Below are positions 8,989-22,087 of a DNA stretch of 64,000 bases, piece by piece. Source of the DNA: Pampus argenteus (taxonomy: Eukaryota; Chordata; Actinopteri; Scombriformes; Stromateidae); the NCBI GenBank assembly GCA_036937835.1, contig CM072864.1, positions 24,140,501-24,204,500 on the forward strand. Reading direction: 5' to 3'. The notes beneath the pieces were generated by a model. The model did not search any database. It worked only from the letters and a program-made list of their open reading frames with translations, and had not been told where the DNA came from. Made by a program: the position numbers and the translations under genes. Each line of letters opens with the position of its first letter. Position 1 is the first letter of the stretch.

Positions 8989-11900
8989 CCATGTTTGCCA
9001 TCAACAAGTAACTGATTTCTAATGATTAGGACCAAAAAACTCACTTCTGAGAGCTTCCTGCTGCTTTTACTGTAACATTTGTAAAAATAGCTTTCTCTCG
9101 GCGAGAGAAGGCCAAAACTGACAACTACAGTTTTTCTTAAACAAAGAGCAATATTTTCAATCAAAACCATGTTTGCCATCAACAAGTAACTGATTTCTAA
9201 TGATTAGGACCAGAAAACTCACTTCTGAGAGCTTCCTGCAGCTTTTACTGTAACATTTGTAAAAATAGCTTTCTCTCAGGCCAAAACTGACAACTACAGT
9301 TTTCCTTAAACAAGGAGCAATATTTTCAATCAAAACCATGTTTGCCATCAACAAGTAACTGATTTCTAATGATTAGGACCAAAAAACTCACTTCTGAGAG
9401 CTTCCTGCAGCTTTTACTGTAACATTTGTAAAAATAGCTTTCTCTCGGCGAGAGAAGGCCAAAACTGACAACTACAGTTTTTCTTAAACAACAAGCAATA
9501 TTTTCAATCAAAACCATGTTTGCCATCAACAAGTAACTGATTTCTAATGATTAGGACCAAAAAACTCACTTCTGAGAGCTTCCTGCTGCTTTTACTGTAA
9601 CATTTGTAAAAATAGCTTTCTCTCGGCGAGAGAAGGCCAAAACTGACAACTACAGTTTTTCTTAAACAAAGAGCAATATTTTCAATCAAAACCATGTTTG
9701 CCATCAACAAGTAACTGATTTCTAATGATTAGGACCAAAAAACTCACTTCTGAGAGCTTCCTGCAGCTTTTACTGTAACATTTGTAAAAAATAGCTTTCT
9801 CTCAGGCCAAAACTGACAACTACAGTTTTCCTTAAACAAGGAGCAATATTTTCAATCAAAACCATGTTTGCCATCAACAAGTAACTGATTTCTAAGATTA
9901 GGACCAAAAAACTCACTTCTGAGAGCTTCCTGCAGCTTTTACTGTAACATTTGTAAAAATAGTTTTCTCTCAGGCCAAAACTGACAACTACAGTTTTTCT
10001 TAAACAACGAGCAATATTTTAAATCAAAACCATGTTTGCCATCAACAAGTAACTGATATCTAATGATTAGGACCAAAAAACTCACTTCTGAGAGCTTCCT
10101 GCAGCTTTTACTGTAACATTTGTAAAAATAGCTTTCTCTCAGGCCAAAACTGACAACTACAGTTTTTCTTAAACAACAAGCAATATTTCAATCAAAACCA
10201 TGTTTGCCATCAACAAGTAACTGATTTCTAATGATTAGGACCAAAAAACTCACTTCTGAGAGCTTCCTGCTGCTTATACTGTAACATTTGTAAAAATAGC
10301 TTTCTCTCGGCGAGAGAAGGCCAAAACTGACAACTACAGTTTTTCTTAAACAACGAGCAATATTTTCAATCAAAACCATGTTTACCATCAACAAGTAACT
10401 GATTTCTAATGATTAGGACCAAAAAACTCACCTCAGAGCTTCCTGCAGCTTTTACTGTAACATTTGTAAAAATAGCTTTCTCTCAGGCCAAAACTGACAA
10501 CTACAGTTTTTCTTAAACAACGAGCAATATTTTCAATCAAAACCATGTTTGCCATCAACAAGTAACTGATATCTAATGATTAGGACCAAAAAACTCACTT
10601 CTGAGAGCTTCCTGCAGCTTTTACTGTAACATTTGTAAAAATAGCTTTCTCTCAGGCCAAAACTGACAACTACAGTTTTTCTTAAACAACAAGCAATATT
10701 TCAATCAAAACCATGTTTGCCATCAACAAGTAACTGATTTCTAATGATTAGGACCAAAAAACTCACTTCTGAGAGCTTCCTGCTGCTTATACTGTAACAT
10801 TTGTAAAAATAGCTTTCTCTCGGCGAGAGAAGGCCAAAACTGACAACGACAGTTTTTCTTAAACAACAAGCAATATTTTCAATCAAAACCATGTTTGCCA
10901 TCAACAAGTAACTGATTTCTAATGATTAGGACCAAAAAACTCACTTCTGAGAGCTTCCTGCTGCTTTTACTGTAACATTTGTAAAAATAGCTTTCTCTCG
11001 GCGAGAGAAGGCCAAAACTGACAACTACAGTTTTTCTTAAACAAAGAGCAATATTTTCAATCAAAACCATGTTTGCCATCAACAAGTAACTGATTTCTAA
11101 TTATTAGGACCAAAAAACTCACTTCTGAGAGCTTCCTGCAGCTTTTACTGTAACATTTGTAAAAATAGCTTTCTCTCAGGCCAAAACTGACAACTACAGT
11201 TTTTCTTAAACAACAAGCAATATTTTCAATCAAAACCATGTTTGCCATCAATAAGTAACTGATATCTAATGATTAGGACCAAAAAACTCACTTCTGAGAG
11301 CTTCCTGCTGCTTTTACTGTAACATTTGTAAAAAATAGTTTTCTCTCAGGCCAAAACTGACAACTACAGTTTTTCTTAAACAAGGAGCAATATTTTCAAT
11401 CAAAACCATGTTTGCCATCAACAAGTAACTGATTTCTAATGATTAGGACCAAAAAACTCACTTCTGAGAGCTTCCTGCAGCTTTTACTGTAACATTTGTA
11501 AAAAAAAAAAAAAAAAACGCTTTCTCTCGGGCCAAAACTGACAACTACAGTTTTTCTTAAACAACAAGCAATATTTTAATCAAAACCATGTTTGCCATCA
11601 ACAAGTAACTGATTTCTAATGATTAGGACCAAAAAACTCACTTCTGAGAGCTTCCTGCTGCTTATACTGTAACATTTGTAAAAATAGCTTTCTCTCGGCG
11701 AGAGAAGGCCAAAACTGACAACTACAGTTTTTCTTAAACAACGAGCAATATTTTCAATCAAAACCATGTTTACCATCAACAAGTAACTGATTTCCAATGA
11801 TTAGGACCAAAAAACTCACTTCTGAGAGCTTCCTGCAGCTTTTACTGTAACATTTGTAAAAATAGCTTTCTCTCGGCGAGAGAAGGCCAAAACTGACAAC

Positions 11901-12292
11901 TACAGTTTTTCTTAAACAACAAGCAATATTTTCAATCAAAACCATGTTTGCCATCAACAAGTAACTGATTTCTAATGATTAGGACCAAAAAACTCACTTC
12001 TGAGAGCTTCCTGCTGCTTTTACTGTAACATTTGTAAAAATAGCTTTCTCTCAGGCCAAAACTGACAACTACAGTTTTTCTTAAACAACAAGCAATATTT
12101 CAATCAAAACCATGTTTGCCATCAACAAGTAACTGATTTCTAATGATTAGGACCAAAAAACTCACTTCTGAGAGCTTCCTGCTGCTTATACTGTAACATT
12201 TGTAAAAAATAGCTTTCTCTCAGCGAGAGAAGGCCAAAACTGACAACTACACTTTTCTTAAACAACGAGCAATATTTTCAATCAAAACCATG
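8989..12292 (+). repeat. Satellite array B (about 19 monomers)
   Basis: Same satellite and orientation as array A. It starts with the right target duplication CCATG (8989-8993) of copy 1 and ends with the left one (12288-12292) of copy 2. From 9565 to about 11755 it follows array A from base 1 almost base for base, including rare variants (ACCTCAGAGC in place of ACTTCTGAGAGC near 10432, and AACGACAG near 10845). Array B lacks about 1.07 kb that array A has at about 2200-3280. Bases 8994-9564 have no counterpart in array A inside the window. An 18-A tract lies near 11500. No gene is seen. Confidence 0.97.
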
Positions 12293-12734
12293 TGTCAGGA
12301 GTTACAAAACGGCAGGCAAGAACCCAATAGCACGACACAGGAAACAGTTCAGGTGGAGAAACAGAGTTTAATGACTAGCAGAGGTCAAACCATAAAGCAG
12401 TCCGCGTGGCAAACAAATCTAGTAGGAGCAGGCCGAAGGGGAGGTCCAAAGTCCAAAAGGGCAGGTCAAAACACGAGCAGGCAGGATCAGAATCTGGGTA
12501 GTCAAAGTTGCTGGATAGCTAGGAGAAAACACACTAGACAATCTGGCAAAGAACTGAGGGAAGTGGACTGGTACATATACTGTGGGGCTTATTTGCTGAT
12601 GAGGAGCAAGTGAGTGAGGCAAGCCAGGTGAATGCAGAGCAGGGGGGAGTGGCAGCGTCTGAAATGACATGAGAGTTAGTGGAAAAAACAGAAGACAGGT
12701 GAATGAAAACTAAGGGCTGGCTGAAGTTGTGACA
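12293..12734 (-). repeat. 3' LTR of copy 2
   Basis: 442 bp and apparently identical to 3803-4244, including the four diagnostic bases. Inner edge at the purine tract. Confidence 0.96.
12367..12372 (-). promoter_or_regulatory. Polyadenylation signal ATTAAA in 3' LTR, copy 2
   Basis: ATTAAA on the sense strand in the 3' LTR, at the same position as in copy 1. Confidence 0.45.
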
Positions 12735-12961
12735 GAACCCCCCCTTCTAGGGACGGCCCCTGACGTCCCACCGGGCTGGTCAGGATGGTCCCTATGGAAC
12801 GCTGAGATGAGATCAGGGTCCAAGATGTTACGAGCTGGAACCCATGAACGCTCCTCAGGGCCGTAGCCCTCCCAATCAACCAGGTACTGAAAACCCCTTC
12901 CCCGCCGTCGTGACCTGATGAGACGATGGACAGAGTAGGCAGGACCCCCGTCAATGAGCTG
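12710..12961 (-). pseudogene. Chromodomain tail of pol, copy 2
   Basis: 83-codon frame carrying YLVDWEGYGPEERSWVPA, out of frame with the integrase fragment, ending inside the 3' LTR. I see no difference from copy 1. Confidence 0.88.
12735..12748 (-). other. Polypurine tract, copy 2
   Basis: AGAAGGGGGGGTTC on the sense strand, directly against the 3' LTR. Confidence 0.75.
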
Positions 12962-13604
12962 GGGGGGTGGCGGGGGTCTGGAGCTGACTCTCCCTTACAG
13001 GTTTGATTTTGGAGACATGAAAGGTGGGATGAATTCTCATGGAGCGGTGAAGGCGGAGACGGACTGCAGCAGGGTTGATGACCTTAGTGATGGAGAAGGG
13101 GCCCACAAACCTAGGAGCCAACTTCCTAGACTCTACCCGGAGTGGGAGGTCATGTGTGGATAACCAGACCTTCTGGCCAGGAGTGTAGCGTGGTGCAGGG
13201 ATTCGACGACGGTTGGCATTTCTCTGGTACCTGTTGGACGAACGCAGAAGAGTAGAACGGGCCCGTTGCCAGGTGCGCCGACAGCGCTGGATGAATGCCT
13301 GGACCGATGGGACCCTGGCCTCTTGCTCCTGCTCCGGGAACAGTGGAGGTTGATATCCCCGAGAGCACTGGAAAGGAGAAAGCCCTGTGGCTGAGCTTGG
13401 AAGCGTATTGTGAGCATACTCAACCCATAGAAGCTGTTTGGACCAGGAGGATGGTGTCTGGGACGCAATGCAACGCAGGGCAGTCTCCATTTCCTGGTTC
13501 ATCCGTTCAGTCTGTCCGTTGGATTGAGGATGGAAACCAGAGGATAGGCTGGCCGTGGCCCCCAACAGTTGGCAAAACTCTGTCCAGAAACGAGAAGTGA
13601 ACTG
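12951..13604 (-). pseudogene. Integrase core end and C-terminal domain fragment, copy 2
   Basis: Same 217-codon frame as in copy 1, with the catalytic Glu (NGQTERMNQ) and the GPF module. It stops after the same C7 run (12961-12967, G7 on the plus strand). Confidence 0.9.
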
Positions 13605-16600
13605 TGGCCCCGGTCAGAAACAATATCACAGGGAAGGCCATGCAAACGGAAAACATGGTGTAACACAAGTTCAGCTGTTTCTTTGGCAGATGGTAGCTTA
13701 GGCAATGGAACAAACTGAGCAGACTTCGAAAATCTGTCCACAATTGTGAGAATGGTGGTGTTACCCTCTGAGGGAGGCAGTCCAGTGAGATGTGGGACCA
13801 TGGACGATGAGGAATAGGCAGTGGCTGGAGAAGGCCAGGGGGGGCATGGCGAGCAGTCTTGTGCTGAGCACAAATCTGGCAAGCAGCGATAAACTCCTTG
13901 GTGTCCTCTTCCATGGAAGCCCACCAGAAACGTTGCTTCAGCAGGGCTAGGGTGCGCCTAACCCCCGGGTGACAGGCAAGGCGAGAAGAATGTCCCCACT
14001 GGAGGACCTGAGAACGGAGATTCACAGGCACATACAGACAATTATCAGGGCAGGCACTGGGAGCCGGGTGGTCGGCCTGGGACTGTTTTACCTTGTCCAC
14101 AATATCCCAGGTAATAGTGCCGATGACCACCTTCGTGGGGAGGATACTTTCAGGTTGCATGGAACAGGTGTCGGACTGGAACTGACGGGACAGGGCATCG
14201 GGTTTGATGTTCCTAGTACCTGGGCGATAGGACAGGGTAAAGTCAAAACGATTAAAAAATAATGCCCACCTGGCCTGACGGGAGTTCAACCGTTTGGCTG
14301 ACCGGATGTACTCCAGGTTTTTGTGGTCAGTCCACACCACAAACGGATGCTTTGCCCCCTCCAACCAGTGCCTCCACTCCTCGAGAGCCAGCTTGACGGC
14401 CAGTAACTCCCGGTTTCCGATGTCATAATTTCTTTCTGCTGGGGACAACTTGCGGAAGAAAAAGGCACATGGATGTAACTTTTGGTCCTCTGCTGACCGC
14501 TGAGACAGGACTGCCCCCACCCCGGAGTCTGATGCATCCACTTCCACGACAAACTGGTGTTCTGGATCTGGAAGGATGAGAATGGGAGCAGTAGAGAACC
14601 GTGACTTTAACTCATTGAACCTCCTTTCTGCATTAGGGGACCATTGGAAGGCTACCTTCTGAGAGGTGAGGGCTGTCAGGGGAGCTGCCACGGAACTATA
14701 GTTGCGAATAAACCTGCGGTAGAAATTGGCAAACCCCAGGAACTGCTGAAGCTTCTTACGAGTGGTGGGAACCGGCCAATCCGCCACTGCCTTAACCTTG
14801 GTGGGATCCATGTGAATACGTCCGACCGAAATGATGTATCCCAGGAATGACACCTCAGTGGCATGGAACTCTGATTTCTCCGCCTTCACAAACAGCTGGT
14901 TCTCTAGGAGTCTCTGGAGAACACGGCGGACATGCTGCACATGTTCCTGTTCAGACTTAGAAAAAATGAGGATATCATCGAGGTATACAAACACATTGAG
15001 AAAATCCCGGAGCACATCATTCACCAAGGCTTGGAATATAGCAGGAGCGTTAGTGAGTCCGAAAGGCATGACCAGGTACTCATAGTGGCCCCTTGGGGTA
15101 TTAAATGCCGTTTTCCACTCATCCCCCTCCCGGATGCGAACAAGGTGATAGGCATTCCTGAGATCAAGCTTGGTAAACACAGAAGCTCCTTGTAACAGTT
15201 CAAATGCAGAAGAAATGAGTGGGAGGGGGTACCTGTTTTTAATGGTGATATCATTCAGACCGCGGTAATCAATGCAGGGTCAGAGGGATTTGTCCTTCTT
15301 CTCCACAAAGAAAGATCCAGCTCCAGCAGGGGATGAAGAGGGACGGATGATGCCTGCTGCCAGCGAGTTGTTGATGTAGTCGTCCATTGCCTTAGATTCA
15401 GGGGTTGACAGAGAATAGAGTCTCCCCCTAGGTGGTGATGAGCCCGGGAGGAGGTCAATGGCACAATCGTACGGGCGGTGTGGGGGAAGCGAGGTGGCCC
15501 GTACCTTGTTAAACACCTCCGTTAAGTCGTGGTACTCGGATGGGACACCTGAGAGATCTGGGAGCTCATTAGAGGAAGAGGTGTTGAAGGCAGGTAGCAA
15601 AGCAGATTTCAGACAGACCGCATGACATTGTTCACTCCATTGTAAAATTGAACCAGTCCCCCAGTCAATATATGGATTATGTTTCAGTAACCAAGGAAAC
15701 CCCAGGATAACTGGGTGCTGAGGAGCATCTATCAGGTGAAAGGTAAGTGATTCAGTGTGGTTACCTGATATGCCCAGATGAAGGGGAACAGTGCGGTGGG
15801 TTACTGTGCAGAGAAGGCGCCCATCCAGAGCAGTAGCCTTGATAGGCTTGACCAAAGGTTCCTGGTGAATACCCAGCTGTATGGCAAGACCACGATCCAG
15901 GAGGTTGGCATCAGCCCCGGAGTCAATGAGGACAGAGACGGCGTGTGATTGTCCATTACAGATGAGCTGAGCAAGAAGTAGTGAGCGAGAGGGCATGTCA
16001 GAGTTCATGATATGGCTCACCAGCGCCCTCTGGATTCCTGGTGAGCCCTGTCTTTTTACTGGACAAGAAGAAACGTAATGACCTCCCTGCCCACAGTACA
16101 TGCAGCAGTTCTCCCTTTGTCGCCGCTGTCGTTCAGCAGCAGAAAGCCTGGTCCGGCCAAGTTGCATGGGCTCAACCTGGTCTCCAGGGGCACTGGAGGA
16201 GGGAGAAAACCTAGAAGTGGGAGGTGACGCTGGAGGACGATGAAGACTCTGGGGAGCACTGCTCAGCGCTCTCTCGCGTCTCCTCTCCCTGAGACTTCCG
16301 TCAATGCGGATGGCCGTGGCAACGAGAGTGTCCAAATCAGTCGGAGGATCCCGAGCTGCCAGCTCATCCTTGATGTCATCAGAAAGGCCGTTGTAGAAGG
16401 CGTCAGTCAGGGAGGAAGCATTCCAGTCACTCTCCGCAGCAAGTGTCCTAAACTCAATGGAATAATCGGTCACTCTCCGGCTCCCCTGAACCAGGTTTAA
16501 CAGTCTACGAGCAGCCTCTCGACCAGGGGTAGCATGATCAAACACCTTCCGAAGACCCTCAGAGAAGGCAGTCACAGAAGAACAGAAGGCCGACTGCTTC

Positions 16601-17019
16601 TCCCACTCAGCGGTGCCCCAGTCCCGAGCCCGCCCAGTAAGCTGGGTGATCATGAAAGCCACTCTTGACCTCTCAGTGGGATATGTGAAGGGCTGAAGCT
16701 CAAAAGTCAACTTGCACAGGGTCAAAAAAGAGCGGCAGGTACCTGAAGCTCCAGAAAAGCGCTCCAGAGCACTTAAGCGGGGTTCTGGACCCGGAGCAGT
16801 GGGAACAGGAGGACTGGTGGGTGGTGAAGCTGCTGGCGTTTGTCCGAGCTGCATGAGCTGCTGGAGCTGATTGTTCAGGGTCTCCAAATGTTGGTTGTGG
16901 CGTGCAGAAGCCTCCAGGAGAGCCACCTCCATGGCGGCGAGGTGCTTCTCGTGCTGGCACAGAACAGCAGCTTGTGCTGCCATTTCCTGCTTTACACTCT
17001 CCATGTCGGCTGGGTTCAT
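13507..17019 (-). pseudogene. gag-pol with private nonsense codon, copy 2
   Basis: Starts at the ATG at 17019-17017 and reads gag and protease intact for 579 codons. It then meets TGA at 15282-15280 in place of Arg580 (CGA), just before the RT PCIDYRGLN motif. A CGA to TGA change is what deamination of a methylated CpG gives. The same frame resumes beyond the stop with the rest of RT, RNase H and the integrase finger, down to the shared break at about 13780. Residues 855 and 865 are Phe and Tyr, as in copy 3. Without readthrough this copy can make only gag and protease. Confidence 0.93.
13606..13786 (-). pseudogene. Integrase catalytic-core fragment, copy 2
   Basis: Colinear with 5116-5296 of copy 1 and bounded by the same two frame breaks. 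It holds the ILTIVDRFSKSAQF segment and the second catalytic Asp. Confidence 0.88.
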
Positions 17020-17036
17020 TCTTGGCCAGATTGTAC

Positions 17037-17478
17037 TGTCAGGAGTTACAAAACGGCAGGCAAGAACCCAATAGCACGACACAGGAAACAGTTCAGGTGG
17101 AGAAACAGAGTTTAATGACTAGCAGAGGTCAAACCAGAAAGCAGTCCGCGTGGCAAACAAATCTAGTAGGAGCAGGCCGAAGGGGAGGTCCAAAGTCCAA
17201 AAGGGCAGGTCAAAACACGAGCAGGCAGGATCAGAATCTGGGTAGTCAAAGTTGCTGGATAGCTAGGAGAAAACACACTAGACAATCTGGCAAAGAACTG
17301 AGGGAAGTGGACTGGTACATATACTGTGGGGCTGATTAGCTGATGAGGAGCAGGTGAGTGAGGCAAGCCAGGTGAATGCAGAGCAGGGGGGAGTGGCAGC
17401 GTCTGAAATGACATGAGAGTTAGTGGAAAAAACAGAAGACAGGTGAATGAAAACTAAGGGCTGGCTGAAGTTGTGACA
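17037..17478 (-). repeat. 5' LTR of copy 2
   Basis: 442 bp and apparently identical to the 5' LTR of copy 1. It carries the same four differences from its own 3' LTR, so the LTR divergence predates duplication of the element. Confidence 0.96.
17317..17323 (-). promoter_or_regulatory. TATA-like box in 5' LTR, copy 2
   Basis: The sense strand reads TATATGT, unchanged from copy 1. Confidence 0.35.
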
Positions 17479-20400
17479 CCATGTTTGCCATCAACAAGTA
17501 ACTGATTTCTAATGATTAGGACCAAAAAACTCACTTCTGAAAGCTTCCTGCAGCTTTTACTGTAACATTTGTAAAAAATAGCTTTCTCTCAGGCCAAAAC
17601 TGACAACTACAGTTTTTCTTAAACAAAGAGCAATATTTTCAATCAAAACCATGTTTGCCATCAACAAGTAACTGATTTCTAATGATTAGGACCAAAAAAC
17701 TCACTTCTGAGAGCTTCCTGCAGCTTTTACTATAACATTTGTAAAAATAGCTTTCTCTCGATGAGAGAAGGCCAAAACTGACAACTATAGTTTTTCTTAA
17801 ACTAAGAGCAATTTTTTCAATCAAAACCATGTTTGCCATCAACAAGTAACTGATTTCTAATGATTAGGACCAAAAAACTCACTTCTGAGAGCTTCCTGCA
17901 GCTTTTACTGTAACATTTGTAAAAATAGCTTTCTCTCGGCGAGAGAAGGCCAAAACTGACAACTACAGTTTTTCTTAAACAAAGAGCAATATTTTCAATC
18001 AAAACCATGTTTGCCATCAACAAGTAACTGATTTCTAATGATTAGGACCAAAAAACTCACTTCTGAGAGCTTCCTGCAGCTTTTACTGTAACATTTGTAA
18101 AAATAGCTTTCTCTCAGGCCAAAACTGACAACTACAGTTTTCCTTAAACAAGGAGCAATATTTTCAATCAAAACCATGTTTGCCATCAACAAGTAACTGA
18201 TTTCTAAGATTAGGACCAAAAAACTCACTTCTGAGAGCTTCCTGCTGCTTATACTGTAACATTTGTAAAAATAGCTTTCTCTCGGCGAGAGAAGGGCAAG
18301 ACTGAAGAACTACAGTTTTTCTTAAACAACGAGCAATATTTTTAATCAAAACCATGTTTACCATCAACAAGTAACTGATTTCTAATGATTAGGACCAAAA
18401 AACTCACTTCTGAGAGCTTCCTGCAGCTTTTACTGTAACATTTGTAAAAAAAAACAAAAAAAAACGCTTTCTCTCGGGCCAAAACTGACAACTATAGTTT
18501 TCCTTAAACAAGGAGCAATATTTTCAATCAAAACCATGTTTGCCATCAACAAGTAACTGATTTCTAATGATTAGGACCAAAAAACTCACTTCTGAGAGCT
18601 TCCTGCAGCTTTTACTGTAACATTTGTAAAAATAGCTTTCTCTCAGGCCAAAACTGACAACTACAGTTTTCCTTAAACAAGGAGCAATATTTTCAATCAA
18701 AACCATGTTTGCCATCAACAAGTAACTGATTTCTAAGATTAGGACCAAAAAACTCACTTCTGAGAGCTTCCTGCAGCTTTTACTGTAACATTTGTAAAAA
18801 AAAACAAAAAACGCTTTCTCTCGGGCCAAAACTGACAACTACAGTTTTTCTTAAACAAAGAGCCATTTTTTTCAATCAAAACCATGTTTGCCATCAATAA
18901 GTAACTGATATCTAATGATTAGGACCAAAAAACTCACTTCTTAGAGCTTCCTGCTGCTTTTACTGTAACATTTGTAAAAATAGCTTTCTCTCAGGCCAAA
19001 ACTGACAACTACAGTTTTTCTTAAACAAAGAGCAATTTTTTTCAATCAAAACCATGTTTGCCATCAACAAGTAACTGATATCTAATGATTAGGACCAAAA
19101 AACTCACTTCTTAGAGCTTCCTGCTGCTTTTACTGTAACATTTGTAAAAATAGCTTTCTCTCGGGCCAAAACTGACAACTACAGTTTTTCTTAAACAAAG
19201 AGCAATTTTTTTCAATCAAAACCATGTTTGCCATCAACAAGTAACTGATTTCTAATGATTAGGACCAAAAAACTCACTTCTGAGAGCTTCCTGCAGCTTT
19301 TACTGTAACATTTGTAAAAAAAAACAAAAAACGCTTTCTCTCGGGCCAAAACTGACAACTACAGTTTTTCTTAAACAAAGAGCATTTTTTTCAATCAAAA
19401 CCATGTTTGCCATCAACAAGTAACTGATTTCTAATGATTAGGACCAAAAAACTCACTTCTGAGAGCTTCCTGCAGCTTTTACTGTAACATTTGTAAAAAT
19501 AGCTTTCTCTCAGGCCAAAACTGACAACTACAGTTTTTCTTAAACAACAAGCAATATTTTCAATCAAAACCATGTTTGCCATCAACAAGTAACTGATTTC
19601 TAATGATTAGGACCAGAAAACTCACTTCTGAGAGCTTCCTGCAGCTTTTACTGTAACATTTGTAAAAATAGCTTTCTCTCAGGCCAAAACTGACAACTAC
19701 AGTTTTCCTTAAACAAGGAGCAATATTTTCAATCAAAACCATGTTTGCCATCAACAAGTAACTGATTTCTAAGATTAGGACCAAAAAACTCACTTCTGAG
19801 AGCTTCCTGCAGCTTTTACTGTAACATTTGTAAAAATAGTTTTCTCTCAGGCCAAAACTGACAACTACAGTTTTTCTTAAACAACGAGCAATATTTTCAA
19901 TCAAAACCATGTTTGCCATCAACAAGTAACTGATATCTAATGATTAGGACCAAAAAACTCACTTCTGAGAGCTTCCTGCAGCTTTTACTGTAACATTTGT
20001 AAAAATAGCTTTCTCTCAGGCCAAAACTGACAACTACAGTTTTTCTTAAACAAGGAGCAATATTTTTAATTAAAACCATGTTTGCCATCAACAAGTAACT
20101 GATTTCTAATGAATAGGACCAAAAAACTCACTTCTGAGAGCTTCCTGCAGCTTTTACTGTAACATTTGTAAAAATAGCTTTCTCTCAGGCCAAAACTGAC
20201 AACTACAGTTTTTCTTAAACAAGGAGCAATATTTTCTATCAAAACCATGTTTGCCATCAACAAGTAATTGATTTCTAATGATTAGGACCAAAAATCTCAC
20301 TTCTGAGAGCTTCCTGCAGCTTTTACTGTGACATTTGTAAAAAATAGCTTTCTCTCGGCGAGAGAAGGCCAAAACTGACAACTACAGTTTTTCTTAAACA

Positions 20401-20775
20401 ACGAGCAATATTTTTCAATCAAAACCATGTTTGACTTCAACAAGTAACTGATTTCTAATGATTAGGACCAAAAAACTCACTTCTGAGAGCTTCCTGCAGC
20501 TTTTACTGTAACATTTGTAAAAATAGCTTTCTCTCAGGCCAAAACTGACAACTACAGTTTTTCTTAAACAACAAGCAATATTTCAATCAAAACCATGTTT
20601 GCCATCAACAAGTAACTGATTTCTAATGATTAGGACCAAAAAACTCACTTCTGAGAGCTTCCTGCTGCTTATACTGTAACATTTGTAAAAAATAGCTTTC
20701 TCTCAGCGAGAGAAGGCCAAAACTGACAACTACACTTTTCTTAAACAACGAGCAATATTTTCAATCAAAACCATG
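17479..20775 (+). repeat. Satellite array C (about 19 monomers)
   Basis: Same satellite, same orientation, between copies 2 and 3. Its first monomers (17479 to about 18480) match the start of array D, including TTCTGAAAGC near 17535 and the GATGAGAGAA variant near 17760. Its last two monomers, up to CCATG at 20771-20775, match those before copies 1 and 2. In between it has a run with interrupted A-tracts (AAAACAAAA near 18450, 18800 and 19320) and three adjacent monomers with AGCAATTTTTTT-type ends (about 18850-19220). No gene is seen. Confidence 0.97.
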
Positions 20776-21217
20776 TGTCAGGAGTTACAAAACGGCAGGC
20801 AAGAACCCAATAGCACGACACAGGAAACAGTTCAGGTGGAGAAACAGAGTTTAATGACTAGCAGAGGTCAAACCATAAAGCAGTCCGCGTGGCAAACAAA
20901 TCTAGTAGGAGCAGGCCGAAGGGGAGGTCCAAAGTCCAAAAGGGCAGGTCAAAACACGAGCAGGCAGGATCAGAATCTGGGTAGTCAAAGTTGCTGGATA
21001 GCTAGGAGAAAACACACTAGACAATCTGGCAAAGAACTGAGGGAAGTGGACTGGTACATATACTGTGGGGCTTATTTGCTGATGAGGAGCAAGTGAGTGA
21101 GGCAAGCCAGGTGAATGCAGAGCAGGGGGGAGTGGCAGCGTCTGAAATGACATGAGAGTTAGTGGAAAAAACAGAAGACAGGTGAATGAAAACTAAGGGC
21201 TGGCTGAAGTTGTGACA
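20776..21217 (-). repeat. 3' LTR of copy 3
   Basis: 442 bp, with the same four diagnostic differences from the 5' LTR as in copies 1 and 2. Confidence 0.96.
20850..20855 (-). promoter_or_regulatory. Polyadenylation signal ATTAAA in 3' LTR, copy 3
   Basis: ATTAAA on the sense strand in the 3' LTR. Confidence 0.45.
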
Positions 21218-21444
21218 GAACCCCCCCTTCTAGGGACGGCCCCTGACGTCCCACCGGGCTGGTCAGGATGGTCCCTATGGAACGCTGAGATGAGATCAGG
21301 GTCCAAGATGTTACGAGCTGGAACCCATGAACGCTCCTCAGGGCCGTAGCCCTCCCAATCAACCAGGTACTGAAAACCCCTTCCCCGCCGTCGTGACCTG
21401 ATGAGACGATGGACAGAGTAGGCAGGACCCCCGTCAATGAGCTG
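21193..21444 (-). pseudogene. Chromodomain tail of pol, copy 3
   Basis: 83-codon chromodomain frame ending inside the 3' LTR, unchanged from copies 1 and 2 as far as I can see. Confidence 0.88.
21218..21231 (-). other. Polypurine tract, copy 3
   Basis: AGAAGGGGGGGTTC on the sense strand, directly against the 3' LTR. Confidence 0.75.
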
Positions 21445-22087
21445 GGGGGGTGGCGGGGGTCTGGAGCTGACTCTCCCTTACAGGTTTGATTTTGGAGACA
21501 TGAAAGGTGGGATGAATTCTCATGGAGCGGTGAAGGCGGAGACGGACTGCAGCAGGGTTGATGACCTTAGTGATGGAGAAGGGGCCCACAAACCTAGGAG
21601 CCAACTTCCTAGACTCTACCCGGAGTGGGAGGTCATGTGTGGATAACCAGACCTTCTGGCCAGGAGTGTAGCGTGGTGCAGGGATTCGACGACGGTTGGC
21701 ATTTCTCTGGTACCTGTTGGACGAACGCAGAAGAGTAGAACGGGCCCGTTGCCAGGTGCGCCGACAGCGCTGGATGAATGCCTGGACCGATGGGACCCTG
21801 GCCTCTTGCTCCTGCTCCGGGAACAGTGGAGGTTGATATCCCCGAGAGCACTGGAAAGGAGAAAGCCCTGTGGCTGAGCTTGGAAGCGTATTGTGAGCAT
21901 ACTCAACCCATAGAAGCTGTTTGGACCAGGAGGATGGTGTCTGGGACGCAATGCAACGCAGGGCAGTCTCCATTTCCTGGTTCATCCGTTCAGTCTGTCC
22001 GTTGGATTGAGGATGGAAACCAGAGGATAGGCTGGCCGTGGCCCCCAACAGTTGGCAAAACTCTGTCCAGAAACGAGAAGTGAACTG
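21434..22087 (-). pseudogene. Integrase core end and C-terminal domain fragment, copy 3
   Basis: Same frame and content as in copies 1 and 2: catalytic Glu in QTER, EYAHNTL, GPF module, stop after the C7 run at 21444-21450. Confidence 0.9.

Larger units (their letters stand above)
12293..17478 (-). mobile_element. Ty3/Gypsy chromodomain LTR retrotransposon, copy 2
   Basis: 5186 bp, colinear with copy 1 at an offset of exactly 8490, with the same TG...CA termini, the same CCATG duplication (12288-12292 and 17479-17483) and the same interrupted monomer. All three shared frame breaks are present. Differences from copy 1 that I found are 14427 (A for T), 14456 (A for G) and 15282 (A for G, creating a stop on the coding strand). 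Its left flank matches copy 1 and its right flank matches copy 3. Confidence 0.97.
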
